This document shows, piece by piece, positions 8,032-17,348 of a stretch of 64,000 nucleotides of DNA. This DNA comes from Candidatus Gastranaerophilales bacterium (lineage in GTDB: Bacteria; Cyanobacteriota; Vampirovibrionia; Gastranaerophilales; Gastranaerophilaceae), in NCBI GenBank assembly GCA_928722015.1, contig CAKMWI010000007.1:370396-434395 (forward strand). Reading direction: 5' to 3'. The notes below the pieces were generated by a model. That model did no database searches. It had not been told where the DNA came from and saw only the letters and a list, made by a program, of their open reading frames with translations. The translations under genes were made by a program, and so were the position numbers. How positions within the stretch are numbered: position 1 is the first letter of the stretch; every line of letters starts with the position of its first letter.

Positions 8032-9366
8032 ATGAAAGTTCCGGCAGTAACTTTTAATAATATAAATGGTTACAAATCTAATATACTAAAAGATAAAACT
8101 TCAGGAAAAGATTTGCCGGATTCTTCATCTGTTAGTGATTTAAGCAAAATGCCATATATCTATCCTGTATCTTTTACATCAATACAAAATTCTTCAAAGT
8201 TAAGAATTTTATTCGGATATAAACTTCCATGCATGTATAGCGGAGTTACAATGATTGATCCTAAGGTTCTTACAAAAATGCTTAAAAATAGAGTGTTTTA
8301 CAGACCTTCAGTTGAAGTTATTAATATGCTTGAGCAATATAAGGATAGTATAGTTGGTATTGAAGCTAAAGTTTTGGATATTCTTAGAGAACGTTCAAAG
8401 ATTCATCCAGATAAAAATATTCAAGAATTGTTAAAAGAAGTTGAGCCTGTTTTTAGAAGGCGATTGCGTAAAAAACAAACTCCGATTTTCCATGAATTAG
8501 TTGTTGCTTCTTATCAATTGCCGGAAAAAGAACAGTATAAGTTTAAAAAGCTTATGATTGAAACAGATAAGAAATTGAATGAAAAACCTATTATAATTCC
8601 ATTTTCTTCTTATGAATTCAAATATAAATTGTCAAAGATTAAAGATGATATTATTGAAGGTGGCGATATTAAGTCTAAAAAGGTAATGAACAAACTTATA
8701 AAAGAATCTAAGAAATTTTCTAATTCAACAAATGCAAACACTATTGAAAATCAAAAAAAAGTACTTTCGTTTTTAGAAATTATTTTGAAAAAATCTGTTT
8801 TAAAAAATAATGAGCAATTAAAAAATTTGATAGAAGTCTCTAAATCCCGATTGACAAAGGAAGAAATTATTGTTCCGTTTTCAAGAAAAGCTTTTATATA
8901 TGATTTAGTAAAAATAATATCAGATGTTCCTGATGAAAAACTTCAAGAAAAACTTATAACTATTGCACAAAAACTTCCAACTTCACAACAGAGTACATCT
9001 GCATATATACTGAAAGTTGTGTCGGAACCTCCTGATAAGATTGGACATAGATTGCTTTGGCCATCTTTGGCTTCAGTTGAACATATTCTCCCTCGTTCTT
9101 GCGGCGGGGCAGATGTAATGGCAAATTTTGGCGGAGCTACTACACGTACAAATTCTAATCGAAAAAGTATTGACTTTGTTACTCAGCTGAAACTTCATCC
9201 TGAGGCTAAAGTAAATTGTCAAAAATATGTTGATAGACTTATTGAACTTTATCATAATGGTGTTTTTGCCAGACATAATATTAGCCCAAGGTATATTCAT
9301 GATTTTAAAAGAACTATTTATGAACAATCAAAGCATCGTTTGAATTTGGATATTTCAAAATTGTAA
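8032..9366 (+). CDS. Protein with a C-terminal HNH-like nuclease motif
   Basis: A 444-residue protein. The N-terminus (residues 1-60) is poorly ordered and includes the short motif PVSFTS; residues 70-340 are helical, Lys-rich and unrecognised. Near the C-terminus the pattern E350-H351-ILPRSCGG, then N365 and N374-S-N376-R-K378, matches the beta-beta-alpha-metal core of HNH endonucleases (xH-hPxxxGG-N-N-xxK). The Cys pairs of the zinc-binding HNH type are absent. A nuclease or a secreted toxin-like effector is possible; no immunity gene is recognisable beside it. A TAGCTATAAT promoter-like sequence lies about 40 bp upstream and AAGGG precedes the ATG. Confidence 0.6.
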   Translation: MKVPAVTFNNINGYKSNILKDKTSGKDLPDSSSVSDLSKMPYIYPVSFTSIQNSSKLRILFGYKLPCMYSGVTMIDPKVLTKMLKNRVFYRPSVEVINMLEQYKDSIVGIEAKVLDILRERSKIHPDKNIQELLKEVEPVFRRRLRKKQTPIFHELVVASYQLPEKEQYKFKKLMIETDKKLNEKPIIIPFSSYEFKYKLSKIKDDIIEGGDIKSKKVMNKLIKESKKFSNSTNANTIENQKKVLSFLEIILKKSVLKNNEQLKNLIEVSKSRLTKEEIIVPFSRKAFIYDLVKIISDVPDEKLQEKLITIAQKLPTSQQSTSAYILKVVSEPPDKIGHRLLWPSLASVEHILPRSCGGADVMANFGGATTRTNSNRKSIDFVTQLKLHPEAKVNCQKYVDRLIELYHNGVFARHNISPRYIHDFKRTIYEQSKHRLNLDISKL

Positions 9367-9561
9367 ATTTAGAATTTATTCAGATAACTATAGTTGCTTT
9401 GTAACAAAATGTAAAATTCAATACAAATGCTTGAGTATGGCGTTAAAATGTATATTTTGGCTTATAAATGTTCTAAATTTTTGTTTCTGAGTTAAAGATA
9501 TAGTTTAAATATGTCGTAATATTATTTGTTAATTTTTTTTCGGATAAAAGAAAGGTATTAA

Positions 9562-12500
9562 ATGGCAGATTTAGAAGTAGGCAAGCAAGCTATCAGCAAG
9601 GGAATAGACCTAGGGAAACTACAAGGTGGACTCAAAAAAGAGAGCCTAAAAACAGATAGCCAAAAATCAATATTTGGCACAATAGACAAAGACCAAAATG
9701 GAATACTAGACGAAGAAGAACTAACCACCTTTAAAACAAGCTTGGACAAAAATGGCAACAATACAATAAGCAAAAAAGAAATAAAAAAATATTTGAAAGA
9801 AAATAAACTGTCAAATATAAACAAAAAAGAATTTGAGTCCGCCCTCAATTCCTATATCGAAAATACAGAAAATGTCTCAAATGTAAAAGTCAAAAATATC
9901 GATAACGAAAATAAGAAAACAATAGAAATAACCTACAAAGACGGAACAACAGAAATAATAAATCCCGACAAGTCCTCCCAAATTACCCAAACAGATTCCG
10001 CCGGCAGCACAATAACAAAATATTTGGACGAAAATAAAACGCTCCAAAAAGATACCGTAACAACCCAAGATGGTACTACCATAACAACCGAATACTCAGA
10101 AGACGGAAAAACCCCCCTCACCTCAGAAACAAAAACCCCAAATGGAAGTACCTCAACAATAACCTACAAAGATGGTTCCCCCTCAACAAAACAAGTAAAA
10201 CTCGGAACAACCACAAGTACCTACATCTACGATGAATCAGGAACAGAACTCCTGAATTCAAAAATAGAAAATGAAGGTGTCCCCACAAAAGAAAAACGGA
10301 CATCATATACCTACAATGAAGATGGTACAGTAACAGAAAATATTACCGAGTACGGAAAAACAACAGAACGCCTCCGCAAAGGTACTACAATAATCTCAGA
10401 AAATATAAACGAAAATGGAAAAATATCCAAACGAACCTACTACGAAAAAGGCTACGAAGAAGAAACAACAGATTCTAAAGGCCTCCCAACCGTAAACGTA
10501 TACTCGCTGGATAATAAAAAATTGGCCCAGCAAAAAATAATAAATGGCCAAAAATATTCAGTCCTCTACGACGGAGCAGGAAATACAACAGGTATCATCG
10601 TCCAAAATGGAGAGTCAATCCCCGCTCTGGCGAAAAAATTTGGCTGCAGCGAACAAGACATAATCTCTCTGAACAAAGATATCCTGAAAGGTAAAAAGTA
10701 TTTTCAAGTAGGTACAGAAATAAAAATACCAGGCGAATTGGAAGCCGATGCCCCTCAGCTCCAAGGCCGCAAAAGCGCAGATGAAGCAATCGCAGAATAT
10801 GCCCAATGGGCCGCCCAAGAAAGTATATACAAATCAATGGGTCTCCAAAATCATAAAGGCCAAGGTTCAAAAATTATCGGAACATACAAAAACGGTAAAA
10901 AAGAAAGCTTTACCGTAATAGGTGAGTCCGGTAACGGTCGCCATCTGGCAAAAAGTAAAAATGGAAAACTCGTAACTATCGCCCACGACGGCATAATTCT
11001 GAAAGATGAATATGTCCAATTAACCAACATATACTCCAACGGTAAAAAACTCCAAGGAAAAATAAAAGTAAAAAATTCAGATGGTTCAAGTACTATCCAA
11101 ACAAAAACTTATGTAGAAATCCCAAATACAAAATTACCCAAAGGAAGAAAAGCCGTAGTCGATTCAAACGGAAAAGTCTGGGTAATGTCCCACGATGGAG
11201 TAATACTGGATAATAACTATGTAGCCAAAAGTAATTACTCCGACGCAATCCGCAGCAATAGCTCAACCGCGCAAAAAGCAACCGTAGACATGTTAACCCA
11301 ACAACTCGATATTGCGGAATCAGCCTTCGAAACCCAAATGAAAGAAGATGGCTGGGCCGGTGATTTGGCGGATGGAATAAGTAATATCTGGGGAGTGTTC
11401 CAAAAAGACGGGAATCAGGCCTGGCGCGTGCGAAAAGATTTAGCCCGTTATAGAGAAAACATGAATGAATTGAAGTCCGCCGCTCAAGAAGGTGAACCCC
11501 AATTCAAAAAGAAATTTAAAGAAATGTTCGGAGTGGAGTATAATCAAAATGCAATAGCAGATTATATGCTGAATCCATCAAGCACGAATTACAAAAAAGC
11601 ATTTGGCACAAAGAATAACATAGGTGAGCGAGTATCAAGATACAATGAATCCCAACAAACAGGTGCTGCTGTTGTTAAAGGTGCTGCAACTGTTGCTGCC
11701 GGTGTAGCAATAGGCGTAGCTACAGGTGGTACAGGTTTAGTTGCTCTGGGTGCTGCTGCAGTTGCGACTACAGCTTCTAGCGTAGCGATTAATGCTTCAG
11801 ATAGACTTTCTTCAGACGTAGGTTTAAAAGAAGGTGAAATGGGTGAAATTCTTGAAAATGCTGCTTGGGATGGCGCTGCTGTGTTGGCCGGCGGTGTTGT
11901 TGGAAAAGCTGCACAAGCGACTATAAAGGGAGTTTCAACTGCTGCGACGGTAACAAGATCAGCTGCTAATGCTGTTGGTGATGTTGTGATGGGTGCAGCA
12001 CAAGAATATGCTCAAACTGGAGAAGTAACTCTTGGTGGTACTGCATTGAATGCTGCTTTAGGAACTGTTGGTATGGCTGCTGAATCGGGTGTATTAAAGC
12101 GTGCTGGTCAAAAAATCAAAGGTGCAATTCATAAGGATACCCCAGGACCAAATCCAGGACCAACTCCAACTCCAGGACCAAATCCAACTCCAGGACCAAA
12201 TCCAGGACCAACTCCAACCCCAGGACCAAATCCAGGACCAAATCCAGGACCAACTCCAACTCCAGGACCAAATCCAGGACCAACTCCAACCCCAGGACCA
12301 AATCCAGGACCAACTCCAACTCCAGGACCAAATCCAGGACCAACTCCAACCCCAGGACCAAATCCAGGACCAACTCCAACCCCAGGACCAAATCCAACCC
12401 CAGGTCCAAATCCAGGACCTGTAAAGTCTATTTCAAAACCGGCTCCGTCATCACAAATAACGGATATTTCCGGTATGCGTAAATTACTGGCGCAGTATAA

Positions 12501-15063
12501 TATACCTATAAATTATGCTGATAATTTAATGAAATTAAGAAATGCAAATCCTAAGCGCTTTAATAAAATAGTAAATAGTGGTTTATTTGATTTAATTCGT
12601 GATAAGAAGATTTCACCATCTATTTTAATGAATGTTAATGGTAAAAGATTTTTATCTAAGAAACTTTTAAGAGATATTCAAAGGCTTAAAAATCAAAATT
12701 CTATAGTTACTGTATTACCAAGAAAGACAAATATTAATAATATCAGTGCTTACGTTGAAAATGGAAATGTTGCAGAGTTAAACGGTAAACTATATGTAAA
12801 TGACAATGGCAAGCCTGTTGAATTAAGAATATCGAAAGAGAAATTTGATGATTTATTTCCTCCTTATTCCAGTGTAAATATGGAACAAGGCTCCTTAGGA
12901 GATTGTTGGTTAATATCTGCTCTGGATAATATGATGGATTTACCAGGTGGTCGAATTGCAATATATAAAATGTTGGTTCAAAAAGGTGATGATATTCTTG
13001 TAGTTTTTCCTAAGAATAAATATGAAGCAATCAAATTTCCACATGGCGAAGTAATTGATGCCAGTGGGCACCAATGTAGAGCGGCAAAAGGACTACAAAT
13101 GATTGAGCAGGCTTATGCAGTTCACAGGTTTGGACGTTATACTAGTAATACTAGTCAAATTACAGATATGGCTCAGTTGACAAATATTGAGAGGGTTATG
13201 TCGAATCTTCGTGGCGGATGGAGTACTGATGCGTTTTCTGAAATATTGGGTCCAACGGCTGAAGTTAAACTTTATGGTTCTGATTTTACTAGGTTAGAAA
13301 AAATGGAACTTATTAAAAAGTATGCAAATGATGAAAATGTTGTAATTAATCTGGGAACATTGCCAAAGGCGAATGCTTCAGCAGAATCTTTGTTGTCTCA
13401 AGAATATGATTTATATTCCTCTCATGCTTATGCCATAAAAGGATATAATGAAAAGACCGGGATGGTTTATATTTCAAATCCTTGGCAGGCTGCAAATATT
13501 ATAGAAATACCTGTTGATGAATTATCAAAATATGTAAATAATATTTATACCGCTAAAATAAATGCAGCACAGGGAACTATGGTAAAAGTAAATAATGATG
13601 CGGTCAGTATGTCTCAGAAACCTTATGATTTTGCTGTATCTGAGAGTGAACTTCCATCTGTAAATGATTTGAATATAAATGAGTCTATTTCAACAATTAA
13701 TGAATTTAATAATTATGGAATATCTTCATTACGACCTTCTGAATTAAATGAGCTTAATGCTGCAATTGATGATGTATTGACTCAGGTAAGAAGTGGTTCT
13801 GTTGCTGACCCTGAATCTGCGATAAGAAGTGTTGAAAATTTGTATAATAAGGCTCAACTTAAAGGCGGGGTCTATAATTTAAAAAATATCGATAAATATA
13901 CATTTAATGCATTGCGTCAAGAAATCGGGCTGCCATTAAACTATTTAGATGCTCGTATGAGTCGTTCGGTAGGGCATTTAAGTTCTGCACAGTCTGAAGT
14001 ATTGACTGATATATATAATAAATTGGGTTCTAGGATTGCTGCAGGAGAGGCACCTTCTAAAGAATTGTTAAGTGATGTGATTTCACAAAGAATTCAAGGA
14101 ACAAATCTTAATAAAGATAATATAGAACGCACTTTGTTATTAAAAATGCAAGATAGCGATGTATGGAATGCGAGAGATTTCCGTAAGTCTTCATCAGATT
14201 TGTATCCAGAACAGGCAAATTCTCTTGTGAAAAAATATCGAGATGGTTTTAGGATAAAAGAAGTAAAAGTAACTCCTTCCAGAATGGGATTGAATCGTAG
14301 TGAAGGAACATTCTTCAATAAATCTGAATTAGATTATATTGAAGATAATTTAAGTGGTGGCATGAAAGAAACAGTTCCTGAAATTTTAAATGAAATCGGT
14401 AAAAAAATTCAGCAAGGTGAAATGCCGTCTTATGATTTAGTGAGGGCAACTATTTTAGATATTGGTCCTAAGCATGGAGTTAATGTTCGCCAATTAGAAG
14501 ACAATGTGTTATCTTGTATACAGCAGTTTGATGAATGGAAACCTATATCAAAATATTTAGAAACTCCAAAAAGAATTTTGGATCGCAAAGATCCTACAAC
14601 AATGTCTGTTAATACAAAGGTGTTTAGAGAAACTAAAGGAATTTCAGGTGAATATAAACCTGAAGTTAAGACTGTATCTCATAATTTTGAAGGTATTAAT
14701 AGTGAAAATTTACGCTCAGACGAAATTAAGTCTATTACAAGGATTATGAATCCAAAAAGAGCTCAAACAGTTGTAAATATAATCGATAATCTTGAATGGG
14801 AAATTAAGCACGGGGCAACACCGTCAAAAAATTTACTTGGCAAGGTAATTAATGATGAATTGTTTAAAAACCCGAATCCAGCAATAGATCCGGATAAATT
14901 CCAGATAGAAATCAGAAATTTATTGAACGATTCTGCTATATTTCCTGATTGGTCCGGAATTACTACTTTCTGGTATAAAAGCGATATGGCATCAAATGAA
15001 ATAATAAATCAGTATCCTGAATTTATTACAAACTTTTTGCATAAACGAGCCATAGATAATTAA
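9562..15063 (+). CDS. Giant multidomain protein: EF-hands, LysM, Pro-rich repeat, calpain-like cysteine protease
   Basis: An 1833-residue protein. Residues 42-53 and 62-73 are two EF-hand calcium loops (DKDQNGILDEEE, DKNGNNTISKKE). Residues about 100-340 hold short repeats of the YKDGT/YDESG/YNEDGT type, like RHS or wall-associated repeats. A LysM-like glycan-binding module follows at about 344-394 (IVQNGESIPALAKKFG through VGTEIKIPGE). Residues about 700-850 have Gly/Ala-rich hydrophobic stretches, and 861-953 a Pro-Gly-Pro-Asn/Thr repeat. The calpain (C2) core has Cys1115 in GSLGDCWLISAL, His1288 in SSHAYAIKGYN and Asn1306 in YISNPWQ, so the catalytic triad is complete. About 400 unrecognised residues follow. 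There is no N-terminal signal peptide. A calcium-linked protease at the cell surface is inferred. Base usage changes sharply near 11660 (see findings). AGAAAGG precedes the ATG. Confidence 0.85.
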   Translation: MADLEVGKQAISKGIDLGKLQGGLKKESLKTDSQKSIFGTIDKDQNGILDEEELTTFKTSLDKNGNNTISKKEIKKYLKENKLSNINKKEFESALNSYIENTENVSNVKVKNIDNENKKTIEITYKDGTTEIINPDKSSQITQTDSAGSTITKYLDENKTLQKDTVTTQDGTTITTEYSEDGKTPLTSETKTPNGSTSTITYKDGSPSTKQVKLGTTTSTYIYDESGTELLNSKIENEGVPTKEKRTSYTYNEDGTVTENITEYGKTTERLRKGTTIISENINENGKISKRTYYEKGYEEETTDSKGLPTVNVYSLDNKKLAQQKIINGQKYSVLYDGAGNTTGIIVQNGESIPALAKKFGCSEQDIISLNKDILKGKKYFQVGTEIKIPGELEADAPQLQGRKSADEAIAEYAQWAAQESIYKSMGLQNHKGQGSKIIGTYKNGKKESFTVIGESGNGRHLAKSKNGKLVTIAHDGIILKDEYVQLTNIYSNGKKLQGKIKVKNSDGSSTIQTKTYVEIPNTKLPKGRKAVVDSNGKVWVMSHDGVILDNNYVAKSNYSDAIRSNSSTAQKATVDMLTQQLDIAESAFETQMKEDGWAGDLADGISNIWGVFQKDGNQAWRVRKDLARYRENMNELKSAAQEGEPQFKKKFKEMFGVEYNQNAIADYMLNPSSTNYKKAFGTKNNIGERVSRYNESQQTGAAVVKGAATVAAGVAIGVATGGTGLVALGAAAVATTASSVAINASDRLSSDVGLKEGEMGEILENAAWDGAAVLAGGVVGKAAQATIKGVSTAATVTRSAANAVGDVVMGAAQEYAQTGEVTLGGTALNAALGTVGMAAESGVLKRAGQKIKGAIHKDTPGPNPGPTPTPGPNPTPGPNPGPTPTPGPNPGPNPGPTPTPGPNPGPTPTPGPNPGPTPTPGPNPGPTPTPGPNPGPTPTPGPNPTPGPNPGPVKSISKPAPSSQITDISGMRKLLAQYNIPINYADNLMKLRNANPKRFNKIVNSGLFDLIRDKKISPSILMNVNGKRFLSKKLLRDIQRLKNQNSIVTVLPRKTNINNISAYVENGNVAELNGKLYVNDNGKPVELRISKEKFDDLFPPYSSVNMEQGSLGDCWLISALDNMMDLPGGRIAIYKMLVQKGDDILVVFPKNKYEAIKFPHGEVIDASGHQCRAAKGLQMIEQAYAVHRFGRYTSNTSQITDMAQLTNIERVMSNLRGGWSTDAFSEILGPTAEVKLYGSDFTRLEKMELIKKYANDENVVINLGTLPKANASAESLLSQEYDLYSSHAYAIKGYNEKTGMVYISNPWQAANIIEIPVDELSKYVNNIYTAKINAAQGTMVKVNNDAVSMSQKPYDFAVSESELPSVNDLNINESISTINEFNNYGISSLRPSELNELNAAIDDVLTQVRSGSVADPESAIRSVENLYNKAQLKGGVYNLKNIDKYTFNALRQEIGLPLNYLDARMSRSVGHLSSAQSEVLTDIYNKLGSRIAAGEAPSKELLSDVISQRIQGTNLNKDNIERTLLLKMQDSDVWNARDFRKSSSDLYPEQANSLVKKYRDGFRIKEVKVTPSRMGLNRSEGTFFNKSELDYIEDNLSGGMKETVPEILNEIGKKIQQGEMPSYDLVRATILDIGPKHGVNVRQLEDNVLSCIQQFDEWKPISKYLETPKRILDRKDPTTMSVNTKVFRETKGISGEYKPEVKTVSHNFEGINSENLRSDEIKSITRIMNPKRAQTVVNIIDNLEWEIKHGATPSKNLLGKVINDELFKNPNPAIDPDKFQIEIRNLLNDSAIFPDWSGITTFWYKSDMASNEIINQYPEFITNFLHKRAIDN
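12142..12420 (+). repeat. In-frame tandem repeat encoding a Pro/Gly/Asn/Thr linker
   Basis: About 280 bp are built from a 30-bp unit (coding PGPNPGPTPT) and shorter 18-bp and 12-bp variants. Neighbouring copies are almost identical at DNA level, differing mainly in AACT/AACC third positions, so copy number is likely to vary between strains. It encodes residues 861-953 of the calpain protein and probably forms an extended rod. Confidence 0.95.
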
Positions 15064-15066
15064 TAC

Positions 15067-15094
15067 TTGCAAATTTTAAAATATAATGTACAAT
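15067..15094 (+). promoter_or_regulatory. Promoter of the 112-residue gene
   Basis: TTGCAA (15067-15072) and TACAAT (15089-15094) with a 16-bp spacer, directly after the stop of the calpain gene and 20 bp before the next ATG. It suggests the small gene can be transcribed on its own. Confidence 0.5.
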
Positions 15095-15114
15095 GGGTCA
15101 AGAGGTAAAATTAT

Positions 15115-15453
15115 ATGGGTATAAAAATGAATGGTCCGGCAGATAATCCTTTTATGGTTTTGCAAAAAAAAATAGAAGAAGCTCAAAAGTTAAATAAACC
15201 AATTGATGGTTATGTTAAACAGCAAATTGATCTTCTGAAAAATGCGCATGATGAATTTGTTAAGACTGCGCAAGAGCAAGGTTATGATTTAAATAATCCG
15301 AGAGTTGGCGAAATTGAAGTCCAACAATACTCCGCAATGAAACAGCTTGCGCAAAAAATAGGTCTTCCTGTTGATGAGTATGATGAGATGATAAAATCTG
15401 TTCAAATAAGGGTTTTTGGTGAAGAAAACGCAAAACGTTTCTTTGGAAATTAA
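15115..15453 (+). CDS. Small hypothetical helical protein
   Basis: A 112-residue soluble protein of unknown function, mostly helical and charged (NPFMVLQKKIEEAQKLNKPI, later QQYSAMKQLAQKIGLPVDEY). No signal peptide, Cys pair or membrane segment is seen. AAGAGGT precedes the ATG by 8 nt. It lies 51 bp after the giant calpain-like protein and has its own promoter-like sequence, so a chaperone or partner role is possible but unsupported. Confidence 0.7.
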   Translation: MGIKMNGPADNPFMVLQKKIEEAQKLNKPIDGYVKQQIDLLKNAHDEFVKTAQEQGYDLNNPRVGEIEVQQYSAMKQLAQKIGLPVDEYDEMIKSVQIRVFGEENAKRFFGN

Positions 15454-15483
15454 GCTAATAATTGTATAAAGTTTTATTAGTAT

Positions 15484-16329
15484 TTAACCTTTGACAGCTC
15501 CTTCATTTTCTCCCGATATGAAGTATTTTTGCATTGCAAGGAAGAAAATTATAATAGGTATTGTTGAAATAATAGAACCTGCTGCGATATAGCGCCAATT
15601 TGAAGAAAACATTCCTTGTAGATTATTAACTCCAACAGGTAGTGTGTACATTGTTTCTTTTGTTAAGACAATACTTGGCCATAGAAATTCACCCCAAGAA
15701 CCTATAAATGTGAAAATTGCAAGAACAGCTAAAGAAGGTTTGACCATTGGGAGTAGTATTTTCCAAAAAACTTGAAAAACATTACAACCGTCAACTATTG
15801 CTGCTTCTTCCATTTCTCTTGGAATTGCTAAAAATGCCTGACGCATTAGAAATATTCCAAAAGCACTAACTGCAAATGGCATAATAAGTCCAATAAATCC
15901 CAGTATATCATTTACACTGTCAACGAGATGAAGTTTTAGTGTTATTAAGTATACAGGAAGCATTATTGCCTGAAAAGGAACCATTATTGTTGCCAAAATT
16001 GAAAAAAATGCTATTTTTTTCCCTTTGAATTCCATTCTGGCTAAAGGATAACCGGCCAGAGAAGACAAAATTAAGTTTAATATGACAGTTCCTCCGGCAA
16101 CAATCATGCTATTAATAAAATATCTCATTAAATCAACTTTGTGCCAGACTCCGATATAATTTGCTAATGTAAAATCTTTTGGAATTATTGTTGGCGGATA
16201 TGCAAAAATATTTTCATTAGCCCCTTTTAAAGATGTTGATAAAAGCCATATAAACGGAAATATTGATAGCAAAGAGACAACTATTAATATCAAATGAATC
16301 CAAAAATTTTTTAAATTGGTACTTTTCAT
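15484..16329 (-). CDS. Carbohydrate ABC transporter permease, MalG/UgpE type
   Basis: A 281-residue inner-membrane permease with six predicted helices. The cytoplasmic EAA loop that contacts the ATPase is clear: EMEEAAIVDGCNVFQVFWK followed by ILLPMVKP. This family (CUT1) pairs a MalG-like and a MalF-like permease for uptake of oligosaccharides or glycerol-phosphate compounds. The start ATG overlaps the stop of the MalF-like gene by ATGA, so translation is coupled. No ATPase or solute-binding protein is encoded beside it in this window, so those subunits must be elsewhere. The substrate cannot be read. Confidence 0.9.
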   Translation of the reverse strand: MKSTNLKNFWIHLILIVVSLLSIFPFIWLLSTSLKGANENIFAYPPTIIPKDFTLANYIGVWHKVDLMRYFINSMIVAGGTVILNLILSSLAGYPLARMEFKGKKIAFFSILATIMVPFQAIMLPVYLITLKLHLVDSVNDILGFIGLIMPFAVSAFGIFLMRQAFLAIPREMEEAAIVDGCNVFQVFWKILLPMVKPSLAVLAIFTFIGSWGEFLWPSIVLTKETMYTLPVGVNNLQGMFSSNWRYIAAGSIISTIPIIIFFLAMQKYFISGENEGAVKG

Positions 16330-17198
16330 AAATTATATTTTCCTCTCTCAAAACAACAAATATTGATTAATGAAAATATCATAACTATACCAAGTAGGAT
16401 TACCGCCATTGCCGAAGCATAACCCAAGTCAAGGTTTTCAAAAGCTTTTTCATAAATATAATATACTATTGTTTTTGTAGAATTAAGTGGACCGCCTTTT
16501 GTCATTACATAGATTTCTGCAAATATCTTCATAGCAGAAATAGAACTTATCGTTGTAACAAGTGCAATTGTCGGCATAATATGAGGTACTGTTACAGTTA
16601 AATGTTTTCGTAAAAAACCGGCTCCGTCAATATCGCAAGCTTCGTATAATTCTTTGGGTACGCTCATTAGAGCCGCAAGATAAATCATCATATAATATCC
16701 TATACCCTTCCAAATAGTTACAAATATTACAGAATATATAGCATATTTAGGGTCTGTTAGCCAACCTATTGCGTTTATATGGAAGATGCTTAATATATAA
16801 TTAAGGATTCCTTGCTGAGCATACAGCCATTTAAATGCAATTGCTGCAACTACAATTGAAACAATTACAGGTAAATATATTAAAATTTTATATAGAGTTA
16901 TTCCTCTTATTTTTTGATTTATTAGAATTGCTAAAAATAAAGGTACTATCGCAAGAATTGGAACTGCAACAATCAGGTAGATTACAGTGTTCCACATAAC
17001 TTTGTAAAATATTGGATTGTGTAATATTTTAATATAATTTTGAATACCGGTAAAATCGGGATGATAAATATTGTTTGAATAATCAAAAAAACTTAGTCCT
17101 ATAGTTTGGAAAAATGGTATAAAAAAGAAAATCAATAAAACAATGCCTGCAGGAAGCAAAAATAAATATGGTGCAATTTTTCCATAATACTTAAACAT
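16326..17198 (-). CDS. Carbohydrate ABC transporter permease, MalF/UgpA type
   Basis: About 290 residues, six predicted helices, with the EAA loop ELYEACDIDGAGFLRKHLTV and TVPHIMP. It forms the heterodimeric membrane channel with the MalG-like protein encoded immediately downstream. The start is uncertain: a TTG at 17204 is 5 nt after a weak GTGAG sequence, while an ATG follows at 17198; I list the ATG. The gene is divergent from lysS with about 100 bp between them. As for its partner, the ATPase and binding protein are not adjacent. Confidence 0.88.
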   Translation of the reverse strand: MFKYYGKIAPYLFLLPAGIVLLIFFFIPFFQTIGLSFFDYSNNIYHPDFTGIQNYIKILHNPIFYKVMWNTVIYLIVAVPILAIVPLFLAILINQKIRGITLYKILIYLPVIVSIVVAAIAFKWLYAQQGILNYILSIFHINAIGWLTDPKYAIYSVIFVTIWKGIGYYMMIYLAALMSVPKELYEACDIDGAGFLRKHLTVTVPHIMPTIALVTTISSISAMKIFAEIYVMTKGGPLNSTKTIVYYIYEKAFENLDLGYASAMAVILLGIVMIFSLINICCFERGKYNL

Positions 17199-17301
17199 AA
17201 ACAAATTATCTCACTATCTTTATTTTGAGTCAAGAAGTAAGCTTTTTGATGTTTTGGCTTTAATTAAGGTTTTTCAAAATTTTTTATTTTAAAACTTTTT
17301 G

Positions 17302-17310
17302 TGTTACAAT
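17302..17310 (+). promoter_or_regulatory. Extended -10 promoter of lysS
   Basis: TGTTACAAT has the TG-N-TACAAT form of an extended -10. It lies 38 bp before the lysS ATG. An upstream GTG in frame at 17301 falls inside this promoter, so it cannot be the start codon if the promoter is used. No good -35 is visible. Confidence 0.55.
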
Positions 17311-17348
17311 CGTATTGCGAATTTAATAATAAAAAGAGGATTAAAATT

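Noticed and set aside
12101..12424. Alternative frame of about 107 codons over the Pro-rich repeat
   Set aside because: It is a Gln/Asp shadow of the repeat; no ribosome site or independent signal supports it.
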